From NCBI GenBank assembly GCA_021234155.1, contig JAJEKV010000013.1, forward strand, positions 14,983,877 to 15,047,876: 64,000 nt of DNA, given 5' to 3'. The notes under the pieces are model-generated. The model was not told the DNA's origin and made no database searches. It saw nothing but the letters and a program-made list of their open reading frames with translations. Below, one piece after another: positions 9,533-21,935 of this stretch; within the stretch, counting starts at the first letter, position 1; each line of letters starts with the position of its first letter. Position numbers and translations under genes: made by a program. This DNA is from Isoetes taiwanensis. Its lineage: Eukaryota; Streptophyta; Lycopodiopsida; Isoetales; Isoetaceae.

Positions 9533-12500
9533 GGACGTCGAGCGGTCACCGCATTCCTTACGACGGACATACACATTAAGGAGGAGCATCTTTTTCAAGG
9601 GATCACATCAACGAACACTCTTCGCAACTTGGCGTGACGAGCTCGGATCAGACATGAAGCTCAACAATAGTAGCAGCATCTCAAAGGAATCCTGGAGTCA
9701 ACCAGAACGAAGAAGAGGCAGCAAAACCGAAGAATCAAACACTTTAGGAGGAGGGGAAACCCTAAAGGAGTATAAACATTTAAGTAGATCTTCGTAATTG
9801 TTTTGGAAAAGTGGATGAATTAAAATCCCAATGTAAATGTGTATATGTCTATTGTATATCTCGGGTGCTCATAGATATAGTGGAGAAACATGAGTTTAAT
9901 GTCATGTTTTACGGATTTAGCGCTTAGATCAGGAAGGTCCTCCACTTCGACTACCAAAGGAGGAAGTAAGGAAGCATAACTATAGTCCAAGATCAAATGG
10001 AAGAGCAAGTACGAGGGAGAAACGACCAGAGCCCAAGCAAACCTTCGACTTCAAACACTTCGGGAAATGCCCTCAAGTAGAAGACTGCTCGGCCACCCAA
10101 TGTTAGAATAAGAGACAACACCGGTCATGTCAAGATCATCAACGCTGCACCAGGACACCGTCAGGGCGCAACACTACCTTTTGTGGCAGCGGCGACACTT
10201 GACGAACTTATGACACGAGTGGCCTCAACAATAGAGGGAGGAACGACCCGACATCAACGAGCCAACTAAGAAGGCAACATCTCGACGACCATAATTCTAC
10301 CTTGTGGAAATATAGGGTGATGCGCTATGACACGCATATTACATGGAGAGGCACTTACGAAAGGCACCGCGACGAGGAGATATGCCTTCAACAACTAGGT
10401 GATGGCTTCGTCAGGTACTCCTACCAGTAATTAGAAGAAAAGAAGCCGATCATATCTCCGACATGTGGGACATCAAACGCCCAAGGTAGAAGCATTCGAC
10501 ACCTTAACGACAAGGATAGCAACTGAAGCACCTTCGGCAAAAAGAGAGTTCAAGATAATAGCCAGGCTATTCAACGACAAGAGTATATCTAAGGCAAGTA
10601 CTTCTTCAACTCAAGGGTCAAGCTGCGCAGGTATAAGGATCCATCATCTCGACAACATAGCCAGCAGGGAGGAGAGCCATGAAGCTTTACTTGACAGAGA
10701 GACCGACATGCATAGAGGGACAAAGGTCAGGAACTGAAGCTGGAGAAGTGCTAGCAACCGACTTCTTCCACGAGCTCCCTAGAGGCAACATGAGGATCAA
10801 GACTGATGAGCACAATCAAAACCACCGGAGGGTACCTCAAGACAAGAAGACGGCATAGCACTGTGGAACATGACACCGTCCAAGCCATGTGATCGAGGGG
10901 ATCAAACAAGGAAGTTTGGAAGCTCGATGGAGAAGCAATTAGACGAGGCGAGGCGAGCCGATAACTTGCACGCGGACTTGCATGCAACTTGGTGAATCCA
11001 AGGATGGACGATTCAAAGAACAACTGCAGAAGAGAACAACTCCAGAGGAGTAAGGAAGTGTGCACAGCCTCAAGAGACGCCTTCAAATAGCTTCAAGTAT
11101 CATGAAGGGGGGGAACAATTACCGCCCGAGAACAGGATCAAGAAGCAGACCGAAATGTCAAAGCATCAACGACCAACACACCTCTAGTTAGAATGTGATG
11201 CAAAGCGTGTTGTGCCATAGCCGACAAACATCAGAGGGCCCAAGTATATCAACAAATTACCCCGGAGTATGAGCTGACGTACAAATAGGAGGATATAGAT
11301 CATCAACACCATTGCACTGGAGGAACACCGATGACATCGCCAAGGAGTAGGTGTGCAACTCGAAGGGAGGCACAAGGGGGACCTAATAGCTCTAGTAGTA
11401 ATTGTAATTATGTAAGCTATATGTTTTGCATGTATAGTTCCCTTGTTATTCCTTCCCTCCCATAGCGTAACAGATCAAAGGAAGAGATGTCAGGCAAATT
11501 GCAGGGGTGAAGCATTCAACATCCTCAACACGATAACGACAAGAGGACTCGACGTATGAGACGTCGATGGAGTCGAAGAAACAACATCGGATACAGAGTC
11601 GTCCTTTAGCTGCCAAGACAAAAAGTTCAAGATGAAAGATCTTATTTTCAACGGCGCCACCTTCAGGCTTTTGGAAAAGCAGCATGGAAGATTTCAAGTG
11701 ATCAACTACACCATCAAGCCACCAGCAATGAGAGGCTTCTAACGAACAAAGTCAACCTCTGCATCAAAAAGGAGCCACCGTCAAAGAGGCTGAAGTATCG
11801 AGCGACTCGGAAGAACGTTACCTTGCTGCTTCAAGCGGACAACGAGCGGATGAGCTTCTAGCAAGCTCAAGGATCTAAGGCCATGGGGCCTAGTAGGTTA
11901 AATGTAGGGATGGTAACATCCATATTGGGATTAGAAGGCATTTCCAGATATTCTCGTTGAAAGGATTGCCCCAATATTGAGCTAAGCATCAAGGATTGGG
12001 AAGGAAACGCATAGGAGTGACTAAAACTATACACGATTGTTAACAGCCATCCAACGTATTGAAACCACTTGGTGAGATTGATCCCCTCGCTAAGAAGGAA
12101 TCATTACTAGGATAATTGTTGACCATGTATAAATCTAGTACCTCCAAAAGAATAATCCAACCGAAAGAAAAGAAGTAATCTAACAAGTCCGGCCAACTTG
12201 TTACGATGACATCAATTCGATTGGTAGGAATATTCCAAGAGTTTAAATAACTAAGAAAGGGGGAATCTCTAGAATATAAAAGAATAATACATGTAAGGTA
12301 CATCTAAAATAAGAATTATAGTAATCAAATAGTTTTTTGAGACAAAAGAAATTGTCGTCATGACAAAACCTTGTGGTTTAGAATCGTTCTAACTAAGTAG
12401 GTAACCCATAACTATATTGAAATAAATGATAACATAATATGTGCATCCATCTTAGATGGTTATATATGTTAGCTAAGGCTAGTAAATTAATGCGCTAAGT

Positions 12501-13972
12501 AAGAAGCGTATAACCTCTTAAGGGGAGAGAATAGATATGACGTTGTGTACAACGTCATTGAAGGGGTGCAAGACCATTTTCTTTTCGAAGAAAGTGAGAG
12601 GGCTCAATCTATGATTGAAGTACTTGCATCGAATTGACCGTCCCGTAGAATAGAGTTCACTCCGGCAATGGCCGAAGCAAATAGAGCGTAGGATAGATAG
12701 ATATCTTAGTGCTCAGGAGGCCTTCAACGTGCGAGACTCAAGTAGTAGCTAACTACACCAATGAAGCGGAGCAAAACTATGGGAGCAATGCAACGACCAA
12801 GTCATCTCCAAAGCTACTCGACGCCGGCTCAATGGGTGGATGCGTTCTAGCCTAAGGTAAGGCGTGCGCATGTATTATAAGCTTTAATGTGTCTTATAGA
12901 TAAGTTAAATATAGATCCTAATAACTGGATAGAAATTGTTGTACGTATATGTATCATAGGGAAATAAGTTAAATAACAACGGTAATGTGAGGTAGCATGT
13001 TAATTAATCCTTCGCAAGGATGCAATTCCTTCCAAGGATAGTTATATGACCTCGGGGTCCTTATAAATATAAATAGAAAATAGAATTCAGATATACGTAA
13101 GTGCATCTTAGGAATATACTTCAAAGGGTAATGCAAGACCTAAGGAAGAGAATAAGAAGCACATCTAATTCTTGTGTATGATAATTAAAAACCTTGTCTA
13201 TGTAACAATAGGTCTAAATCAGGGTTATTGTTTAAATAATCGCGATCTAAAGCCGTTAAATATTGCAAAGCTTAGAGTAAATATAATTGTACTATCGGAA
13301 GTAATGTATCCGATACTATGATAATGTTAATTCATAAATATTACCTTAGGGTAATTATGTTAATCACATGCATTAAAGGAGCCAGCAAAAATTGGCTCAG
13401 GCATGTCGATTTGTGTTTAGATTAGTTTCATGTGTAGTTAAGATTAATCTACGCATGCAACCTATGCCAGGTATGGGTTGCATGCGTATTTACCGATGAT
13501 GGGACCACTACGGTGATCTCTAGGGCGTGGTGTAATGCCACTGTAGGCATGACCGCGTTTCCGCTTGGATGAGTGGAAGGTAGATTAGAAAGTCTACTGC
13601 TCCACTTTAAGTAGACGACCTCGAGAAAGGGAGGTCATTCAGAATGCATTGATAGAAAAAGCACCTCTAGCCCCATATATGCTATGATAGGAGGAATTGC
13701 CCTTCACGCCCCATATACGGGAAGGACCCTATCCTCCACGCCGGGCAACTAGGGTGTAGGCATGAGCCGCATATAGGCATTATAGTATTTTTCCACGCCA
13801 CGATGGAAGAAGCATCCTCTTCCTACGCCGGGAGATTAGCCATGCATTCATGTAGATAGGTGGGGTGGTCACCATATAACCAAAATTTTATTAATAATTA
13901 AAATGGTAATAACGTAGGTCGACAAGCAGCCAATAGAGCGCTCCGGAGGGCAAGGAGGTCGAGCTACAAAGA
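9533..13972. other. Retrotransposon interior without recognisable genes
   Basis: This consists of purine-rich sequence (to about 11.9 kb) and then AT-rich sequence. The longest open frames are about 110 codons or less and show no pol motifs. Palindromic phrases such as ATTACCTTAGGGTAAT recur near 13.34, 14.17 and 14.45 kb, the last one being the perfect ATTACCTTAAGGTAAT. Confidence 0.6.
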
Positions 13973-14510
13973 CTTGCAACACAAATTTTGTTATAATGTG
14001 TTGCAAGGGATGAAGAGTACCTTAGAAGTGTAAATTTTGTATGAAATTGATAAACTTTGATAAACTTAAATGTTGTATTAAGTAACGTTAATAATTACCT
14101 TGCGTGGATTAAGTTATGAAGTGATAAGTTAATTGGATAATGAAATAGTACAGTAATGTCTTAAACATTACCTTAGAGTAATTCTAATAATTAACATAGT
14201 AAGTATGTAATTATAGATATTGTAAAATTAATGCAGGATTTTAAGGTGCGAAGACTTGCAACACAAATTTTGTTAGAATGTGTTGCAAGGAATGAAGAGT
14301 ACCTTAAATAATAATTGTATATGAAAGTGTTAAATTGTGATAAACTAAATGTTGTGATAACGGAGACTAATAAGTACCTTGTTTTAATAGAAGTTACGAA
14401 TTGACAAGTTATTTGATAATGTAATGGCGTAATAATGATTTAAAAATATTACCTTAAGGTAATCTTAATAAATGTGTAAGTATTATAGTAGTATATCGGA
14501 TGCATCAGGT
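13970..14510 (+). repeat. Direct duplication with CTTGCAACACA hairpins upstream of the polypurine tract
   Basis: Two copies of about 280 bp each start with a 35-nt hairpin (13973-14007 and 14255-14289). The arms CTTGCAACACA and TGTGTTGCAAG are perfect reverse complements. After the hairpin both continue GAATGAAGAGTACCTT-like and then AT-rich sequence. Confidence 0.75.
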
Positions 14511-14573
14511 TGATTGCAGGTTAGGAAGATTCCAAGGTGGGGAGACCCATAATCATGGAGACATCATCATTTC

Positions 14574-14586
14574 AAGGTGGGGAGAA
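14574..14586 (+). other. Polypurine tract
   Basis: AAGGTGGGGAGAA lies directly before the 3' LTR start (TGTGACG) and is where plus-strand synthesis would be primed. An earlier copy of CAAGGTGGGGAGA lies about 40 bp upstream (14533-14545). Confidence 0.75.
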
Positions 14587-16271
14587 TGTGACGTTCAAAG
14601 ACAACGATAATGGTCCCAAGACGATATCTTTGCATCGCTCGGCCACGCTGCACACGCCACCCCGACTAACGTGTACGCCGACGTATAGCCAGGCGGGTAG
14701 CCCCTAGGGGGCAACTTGCAAGGAGTGTGCATTTATTAATGTGCACATTTACCCATGTGCACATTAATCTAGGTGCACATTTTCCCATGTGGACACTTTA
14801 TGCCAAGTGGGCCATACCAGTGTGCAATTAATGTGCACATTTACCAATGTACACATTAATGTGGGCACACACATTTCCATGTGGGCACATTTTGCCACCT
14901 AGCCATTAAAGGCAAGTGGGCCCATTCCCAATTATCCCACATGCCTAAAGGGGATAATTGGAAACCCTAGCCTAACCCCTTGCCTATTTAAGTAGGAGAA
15001 CCCTAACTTGCCCATTTTCCGTTTCTAGGGTTTTAGGAGCCTGCTTTGGCTGCCCTGTGGGTCAAAACCGCCTCCCGCACTGGCCCTGCGGCGAATTGCC
15101 CCATTAGTTTCCCCTTGATTCGAAAGCGGTTTAGCAGATGGTTGAGCTCGTGTCGAGAGGAGGAACTCAAGGATCAGAGTATTTCGTCAATTTAATAGCC
15201 TAAACCATCTTCTAGTCATTAAATCAAAGAGGGTTTAGCCTATTAAATTGCCCATAGCAGCCCTCTAGATCTCTAGATACTGACTCTAACTAAAAGAACC
15301 TAACTCTATGATATAGATTAGATCTTGTTCTTTAGTTCTTCCGTGATGTATATGGATGATGTATCTCTATGAACTCTTTGTATTGGGAAGGTTGGTAGAG
15401 ACCCAAAGCTTGGTAGTAGATGCTCCTAGATTAGCCTCTAGCACACTATAGTTTCGCCTGGTGGTACAAGAGCCACACAAAGTTGTGGGTGAAGGGCCGA
15501 TCGGGCCGAGAAGGAGGTTCATGTTCCGACTCGAAAGATCCCTCCGTGTGTAAGGCCTACCAGGGGATCATTGTGACTAGGTCTAATGGCTCACCACCGA
15601 AAAGCGGGTGAGGCATGAACTCCATACACCCGTGAAGTGGTATACACTTTCCCAGTGGGTTCAATGAATACGGGCAAAGGGCCCTCTAGTCACCTTGAGT
15701 CCGGCATGTATACCTCCGGGTGGAGTGATCCCTTCCCCGCCCCATCGGACCGGGAGGATGAGACCCGTGAATAGCCTTTTTGGCTATGCATCCGGGCATG
15801 GCTACGGTCAGTCCCGACACTTTTCACCCTACTCGCAAAGTGTAATGTGAGGGGCGGATGGAGTGGACTACCCTAAGCCATGTTCTTATGCCGCCCAAAT
15901 CCATTGCCATGAATTCAATCGCAGCAATGACCTCCTGAGACCCAAGCTTGTCACCATCCCCGCGGTTCCAGCCTTGGGTAGGATTTCCCATATGTATTAT
16001 GCTGATCTTTGTCATGCAGATATGTGGAGGACCATCCTTCGTGATGGTCATATGATGTTGATGTATGTACTACTGACATGTATGTTTACGCTTCCGCAGC
16101 TAGGTAGGCCCTGAGGGAGACGGGGTAAAATGACCCCTTCACTCTTCCCACTGGAACCCGTCACGGTTGCAGTGTCATGTGGAGGGCCCTGTATCGGCAT
16201 GGAGCTGGTATGGGGGATGAACTCCTGTTTGTATGCGGGGAGTGCACCGTATACGAGTAGGGGACGTCACA
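14587..16271 (+). repeat. 3' LTR
   Basis: It is the partner of 4119-5775, slightly longer because of short insertions, with ends TGTGACGT and ACGTCACA. It keeps the U3 palindromes, the TATTTAA box and the same 3' end GTAGGGGACGTCACA. Confidence 0.9.
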
Positions 16272-16360
16272 GTTTCGAAAATAATTCCGGAAAACTCATT
16301 ATAAGACAGATCTAGATATTGAAGTTTTTTCAATATCTAGTTCCTGGGTTTGATACTGGT
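16272..16360 (-). pseudogene. LRR receptor-like fragment, right of the LTR element
   Basis: On the minus strand the sequence reads ELDIEKTSISRSVL and, after a frameshift, YNEFSGIIFET. Joined across one copy of the target pentamer this continues into LQGLPSLTEAYF of the left fragment, a normal LRR register. It is therefore the other half of one LRR relic split by the retrotransposon. Homology fades beyond about 16360. Confidence 0.65.
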
Positions 16361-16584
16361 CCATTCCCAGTTTCTAACAGTTCCAAAACTCACATACACT
16401 TTCGAGACATTTTCTACATACAGTTTCTACAGTTTCGTGACCATAAAGCACTACAAATAGTACTGAATGAAAATGCACAGAATTTACAAATAGTACTGAA
16501 CAAAAAAGCAAAGAAAAAGTAGAATAAAAAAGCACAAAAAAAATCAGGATTGATAGGAAAGAAATATCTACAGGGAGTTTAGCA

Positions 16585-16695
16585 AGGCCAGTTTTGCTGC
16601 TGGTTAACATTCGAGCTCCGGCCTCAGTTTTGCAACGCCACCATAGCAACGCCAGTTTTATCGCCGGTTACATTCGAGCTCCAGCCTCATTCTGT
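16585..16695. repeat. Short tandem duplication (~60 bp)
   Basis: GCCAGTTTT followed by a CCGGTTACATTCGAGCTCC-like segment and GCCTCA occurs twice, about 60 bp apart. No gene is seen between 16360 and 16790. Confidence 0.5.
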
Positions 16696-16790
16696 CGAGA
16701 CCGCGACCTCGACATGTTTGACAAACCTAAATGAAGGGAGGGGGCACCCAATAAATTTCTGTCGTGAAATTGTACGGTTGTCAACCCATT

Positions 16791-18290
16791 GTTTTTTTTT
16801 TTGAAGAACGTGTTTTACTTCATATTATACACTCAAAATATTACAAAGTACTTCCAGAAGTAAGAAATGTCCCTGAAGCATCAATCACTTTTAGATGATC
16901 ACTCCATATTGGAATTTTAATAATGACAAAGCCAATTGAGATCCGAAAAGCAATTATACAACTTACTACTTAATTTCTTGAAGCACCACCCGAGAAGAAA
17001 TACGCTTTATCATAAAAGACCTTTCTTCGCTTCGCTTCCATACACTCCATATTAGCCAAGACTTTGCCATGTGAAATGCAACCCTTTTAGAAGCAAACCA
17101 ACCGATTTGGATAAATACCAAAAGAAAGTGCCGACTATCCAAAGATACTCAAAAGAGAATGCACGAGTGACCTAAGACTACTCACCAGCACACAAATATA
17201 AACAAAGTGCTCCAATGTTTCAATGCACCGCCACACATTGGGCAAAGTGGGCTTACTCCCGCTTAAAGCGATGAACCATCTCATTAACTCTCAAAGAGCG
17301 ATGAATCACCCGCCAAAGTAGAACATTTACCTTTGGAGGATTATATTTAGACCAAACAAGGTTCCCAGATAGATTGCCATTGAGAAGGCAAAGTCCGTGA
17401 AGTGCCATTTTCGAGAAGGTGATAAAGTATTTGAGGAGGTAAGCAATGTGTAGCATGAACTTACTAGCTTCTTGCCTTCTTTAATACCTTGAACAAAGTT
17501 CCAAAGATCTCTTCTTACCCACCTTCTTAATTAGAGGAAGAGCACTTGCTACATAAGCCCATATAATCCGATATCTTTATCCAACAACCCATATGTCTCT
17601 CAAACCATTGCCAAGGAGCAATGTCAATACCAAAATACCAATCGCTCAATAGAAATAATACCGCTCTCCTCCACCTCGCTTGGGAATGCGCATGCATAAA
17701 TTCTATAACCGGGTGTAGTTGTCCATGAGTATACAAAGGCAACCTACGTAAAAGGGAAGATGCCCGGGAGACAAGCTTCCCAATCAAATGTAATCACTCA
17801 TTTGGACTACCTTCCAGACCCAAGCAAGCCTTTCAAGACTGAGAGGCATGTGAAGAAGCTTTCAATGGATATAACAATGCCCAAGGGAGCTCAATTCTCA
17901 CACCTCGCTTATGAAAACCATACACTTCTTTTATCGATTGTTTAAGTAACTTCATACCGGTGATGCACAATCATCTTTCAACAAATCAACAATAGCTTAG
18001 AAGCTAAGACCTTACCCTCAGAAAGAAAGATCCAACATACCAAGTCCTCCTTGTTGTTTAAACAACATACATTTCTTCCACGCCACCTTCACAGTGCCTC
18101 CTTGATCGGTACACCAGACAAAATCTCTTACAATCTTTTTTATCTCTGCAAACTTAGAAGCTGGAGCCAATAGAACCGAAACCAAATAAATATGCGTATT
18201 GTTCAATACTGACTTAGCTACTTGAATTCTACCTGCCAAGGATAACTTTGAACCTCTCCACCAAATCAGTTGCCTTTGTAAATTTAAGAT
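16791..18290 (-). mobile_element. 3' part of an L1-type LINE (ORF2 C-terminus), degenerate
   Basis: On the minus strand, from high to low coordinates: SLAGRIQVAKSVLNNTHIYL (near 18.2 kb), then VAWKKCMLFKQQGGLGMLDL (near 18.04 kb) and the zf-RVT-like VWSKYNPPKVNVLLWRVIH (near 17.3 kb). These are the usual order and motifs downstream of the reverse transcriptase palm in plant L1 LINEs. Frameshifts and stops separate the blocks. The 3' end is marked by a run of T on the plus strand (about 16791-16802), the poly(A) tail of the minus-strand element. The 5' part (endonuclease, RT core) is absent, as in normal 5'-truncated insertions. Confidence 0.8.
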
Positions 18291-18299
18291 AATTCATCC

Positions 18300-19080
18300 C
18301 GTGCTTCAAACCCATTGTTAACAATTAACAAAACAATAACGAATGTGAAAGGGGGTTAAATCTTGAATTTAACTTTAACAAGTTGTAGTTAACCCCTTCG
18401 TTTTAACTATTTTCTTAACAAAAATCGTATGCGTTGCTAGTTAAGTTAAATTTTCTTAACATAACAATTTTAACCCTTTAGTGTGTAGGTATCCTTACAT
18501 CATAGATCTTACACCCTCATAAAGCATGTGCCCAATGAGCTAAAATGTCAACTGAACACCATGTCTACATTGATGAGTATTGTACATTGATGTTTACACC
18601 ATGTTCTTGATATTCAGTTGTATTGTTGATATTAATACAATAATGCCATTATATGAACTGACATAAAGCTTGATACAATTCATGGGACAATATCTGACAA
18701 TATTGTTGATACTAATACCAACATCTATTGTGGCATATACTAAGGCCACACAAACATTGACAGAATTTGTGACATTAAAGATGCTTCTATATATGATGCA
18801 AATATAAACACCTATAATGTCACTAGTGGGCACTGACACTAATCATGATGGTATATGTGTAACAACTATTGACGCTATGTTTGATGCTAATAACACCACC
18901 TATAACGTCACTAATGGTCATTGACACTAATACTGATGCTATATATGTAACAACTAGTGACGCTATAATTGGTGCTAATAGCAACATCTATAGCATCATA
19001 GCAAAGCTACTGACATTGTTGGTGACACAAAGAGTGACGCTATAAATTGTGGCATCTATAACATCATTTCACGAGCCCAC
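18300..19080. repeat. Diverged short tandem repeats (GACxCTA / ATAACATCA type)
   Basis: From about 18.53 kb, phrases such as TGACGCTAT, CACCTATAACGTCACTAA and GACATTGTTGGTGAC recur every 60-75 bp with much divergence. Before this, 18350-18396 has GGGGTTAA/TTAACCCC arms. Such arrays are typical of subterminal regions of DNA transposons, but I find no clear termini. Confidence 0.5.
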
Positions 19081-19205
19081 TTTGACAGTTCCCATACGTT
19101 GCTCTCAAAGAGAAGATCGATTTTTTATTAATTTTATATCACTTGTGGACAAACAACTTTATATCACCGTAGAAAATTCATACTAACATATGAAGAGTTT
19201 CCACA
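19080..19205 (+). repeat. Copy 1 of a direct repeat matching the P450 upstream region
   Basis: The stretch GAGCCCACTTTGACAGTTCC to ACATATGAAGAG matches 20208-20338, the leader of the P450 pseudogene, with few differences. The spacer between the copies has its own tandem repeats (ATTATTGAAAAGTTACTTGT twice near 19.99-20.06 kb). Confidence 0.75.
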
Positions 19206-20207
19206 TGTTACTTCCAACTCCAAGTATTTATCTCTTTTAAACTACTTTGGAGTTTTTCTATATTCCAGTGAGTTTCATTCATTTTACAATGTGTTTATAC
19301 AATGTGTTTATATTCCAGTGTGTTCATTCATTTTACAATGTGTTTCATTCATTTTTACAATGTGTTTAAGTAAGTAGATTTCAGGTCCTAAACCTAACGT
19401 CGCTAATGCCAAAAAAAGCGTTACATCACCGAAAAAGAAAACTGTTTAAGTAAATACAGTATCATCAATGTATTAACTTTGTGTTATATATGTGAGCAAT
19501 GTGAGCAATGTGTGCCCGCAATGAGCTAACATGTTGATGAGCATCAATGCAACACTAAGATTGGAGACTAGTCATTGAGCACAGTGATCCGCTGAACACT
19601 AAAATTCGAGACCCGTCACTGAGATAACATGTTAGCTCATGGAGCTCAATAAACATAGGGGTGTTTGCTTGCAGCTTTTACAAAATTATAACCTTTCGGT
19701 TTTAGCATTGTATGACCCACAAAACCATGTGGTTGTAGTATCATTATTTATTAGACCTTGAAGTGATATACATTTTCTTGGGTTAAATTAGAGTTGTTAA
19801 ACATATCAGGGAACTATAGTCATCATCTTCTTGAGACCAAGTTGCTTATAAGATGTGCATAAACATCAATATGAATATTATTGAGAAATTACTTGTAACA
19901 GTTTGACTTTTTAAGACAAAGTTGCTTATAAGATTTGACTTTTTAAGACAAAGTTTTATAAGATATACATAAATATCAGTATGAACATTATTGAAAAGTT
20001 ACTTGTAACAGTGATTGACTAGTATGAACATTATTGAAAAGTTACTTGTAACAGTGATTGACTGCAAGCAAGGATGACACGTATGCAAGTAGGATTGTTC
20101 TAGGATTTGTTTATAGACTAAGATGAAATGTAAGTTATGGTGGGAAGCAATCTATTCTTTCAACAATTGGATGCATGTAGCATAGCTTCCAATGTAGAAA
20201 GAGGAGC

Positions 20208-20338
20208 CCACTTTGACAATTCCCACACGTTGCTCTCAAGAGAAGTCCAATTCAATTTTTTATCAATTTTATGTCAGTTGTGGACAAACAACTTTATATC
20301 ACCATAGAAAATTTATACTAACATATGAAGAGTTCATG
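20208..20338 (+). repeat. Copy 2 of the direct repeat, directly upstream of the P450 start
   Basis: See copy 1 at 19080-19205. The P450 reading frame is open through this copy, but the family N-terminus starts only at 20378. Confidence 0.75.
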
Positions 20339-20377
20339 CATTCATACGCAAAAACATATGCAGGGATCCCTTCATGT

Positions 20378-21935
20378 ATGGAAGAACTAAGCATGGGCAC
20401 ACACTTAAGCAATGATCTTGTTCTCCCTCTTATTCTTCTTTCCTTAACCTTGCTGCTTCTTGCAATCACAATTTTTGCTCCAAGAAGTATTAAGAATCTT
20501 CCACCAAGTCCTCCAAGATTGCCCATTATAGGCCACTTGTATTTGCTAAGCAAATGTATTTATAGGGATTTTGATAATATTTCCAAAAAAGTATGGCCGC
20601 CTTTTGTGTTGTTGAGGATGGGAGCACACTCAATATTGGTTGTTTCTTCTCCTGAAATGGCAAAAGAATTTTTTCAAAGTAAATGACCACAATTTTCCAG
20701 GCTAAACCGACGACTTGGAGTACAAAGGAGGCTTAAACGATCATAAGAGCATAACCATTTTAATGTGGTGAATAATGGAAGCGAGCCAGAAAATTGGTGA
20801 ACTTAGAACTCCTGTCTTCCCAAAAGGTGGAGGAAAGCTGTGGGATTAGAGCAGTCGCCATTTCTGATATGATCAAAACTATCACAGCTGAAGCCCGGAA
20901 AGGCACCGACATTAATATGTCTGAAATGTTAAATATGTTGATTTTTAATTTCATAATCATGTCGATCTTGGGTAAGGATGTGCAGAAAGATAAAGCCCAG
21001 CAGATTAGGTGTATGATTACTGAAGGGGCACTTTTATTTGGAACTCCTGTTCTTGGAGATTTCATTCCTTTCCTTTGGTGGGTCGACATATTTCAAGGAA
21101 TCAACCGCAAAAGGAGGAATATACATGTAAAGTTGGATCAATTTTTCGATAATATACTTGACGAGCGTAGGCGCCAAAATGCAGAGCCGAATAAGGAGCA
21201 ACATAGGAGTAACTTTATTGATGCAGTCTGCAATAATCTAGAGAATGATGAGATCAAAGCCATCATCCAGGTAACACACTAAGATTGACCCAATTTTTTT
21301 TTTTACCATCGAGTTTCGTATCAATTGTGATAGAATGTCGTGGTCAATGATCATATACGAATTAACTATTTTTTCAATGCTAATTTTCTCCATTTGTCGT
21401 TTAGGATGTTATTGGAGCAGGAACAGAAACAACGTCAAGCACTCTAGAATGGGCACTTTCAGAGCTTCTTTTAAATCCAGCCATACTAAAAAGGGCACAA
21501 AAAGAAATAGATGAAACAATAGGCATAAATGGGGTGCTAGATGAATCACGCATAAATGAACCGAAATCGTGAAAGCAATTGTAGAAGGAGACATTGAGGC
21601 TACATCCACGGTAACAATTTTGCATCAAGCGTGTCCATAGAAGATTGTCTGCGTGGTGGCTACTACATTCCCAAGGAACCGGATTCATGGTGAATGTATG
21701 GGCGCAGATCCACAAGTATCATGGAAAAGTCGCCGAGTTTGATCGAAGGTTTATGGAAAGCACCATTGGCGTTAAAGGTCGAGGATTTTTAGCTTATTGC
21801 CATTTGGATCAGGCGAAGGGTATGTCGGGTGCTACTTTGGCTATGAGAGGAATGGAAATTACTCTTGCACATTTGCTCCATACCTTGACTGGAATGCGCC
21901 TACAAATGGTAAGCTTGACATGGAGGTGAAAAGGT
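20378..21935 (+). pseudogene. CYP71-clan (A-type) cytochrome P450 pseudogene
   Basis: The frame starts MEELSMG at 20378 with a membrane anchor (LVLPLILLSLTLLLLAITIF) and the proline hinge PPSPPRLPIIGH, then LLRMGAHSILVVSSPEMAKE. The frame breaks after FFQSK, and most of the B-C helix region is missing. It resumes at about 20800 with VEESCGIRAVAISDMIKTIT and runs through MSILGKDVQ and FIPFLWWVDIFQGINRKR to KAIIQ, where a donor (GTAACA) begins a 132-bp intron at the position conserved in A-type P450s. Exon 2 (from 21404) opens [20 protein letters not shown], the I-helix oxygen-binding motif. Then come DESRINE, a stop, a frameshift and ETLRLHP (K-helix ExxR). YYIPKEP and FMESTIGVKG follow. The heme loop is frame-broken: FGSG is in one frame and RRVC in the next. 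Endoplasmic-reticulum monooxygenases of this clan act in secondary metabolism; this copy cannot make a functional enzyme as read. Confidence 0.88.

Larger units (their letters stand above)
4119..16271 (+). mobile_element. Complete LTR retrotransposon, apparently non-autonomous (12.15 kb)
   Basis: Two LTRs (4119-5775 and 14587-16271) begin TGTGACGT (TGTGATGT in the left copy) and end ACGTCACA, so the termini form an inverted repeat. One base after the left LTR is TGGTATCAGAGC, the usual plant priming site complementary to initiator tRNA-Met. Just before the right LTR is a purine tract CAAGGTGGGGAGAA. Flanking pentamers are GTTTT (4114-4118) and GTTTC (16272-16276), a decayed target duplication, and joining the flanks restores an LRR frame. 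The 8.8-kb interior has only short open frames (196 codons at most). I see no protease, reverse transcriptase, RNase H or integrase motifs. Size and layout resemble a LARD-like derivative of a gypsy (Tat/Athila-type) element, but the lineage is inference. Confidence 0.88.
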
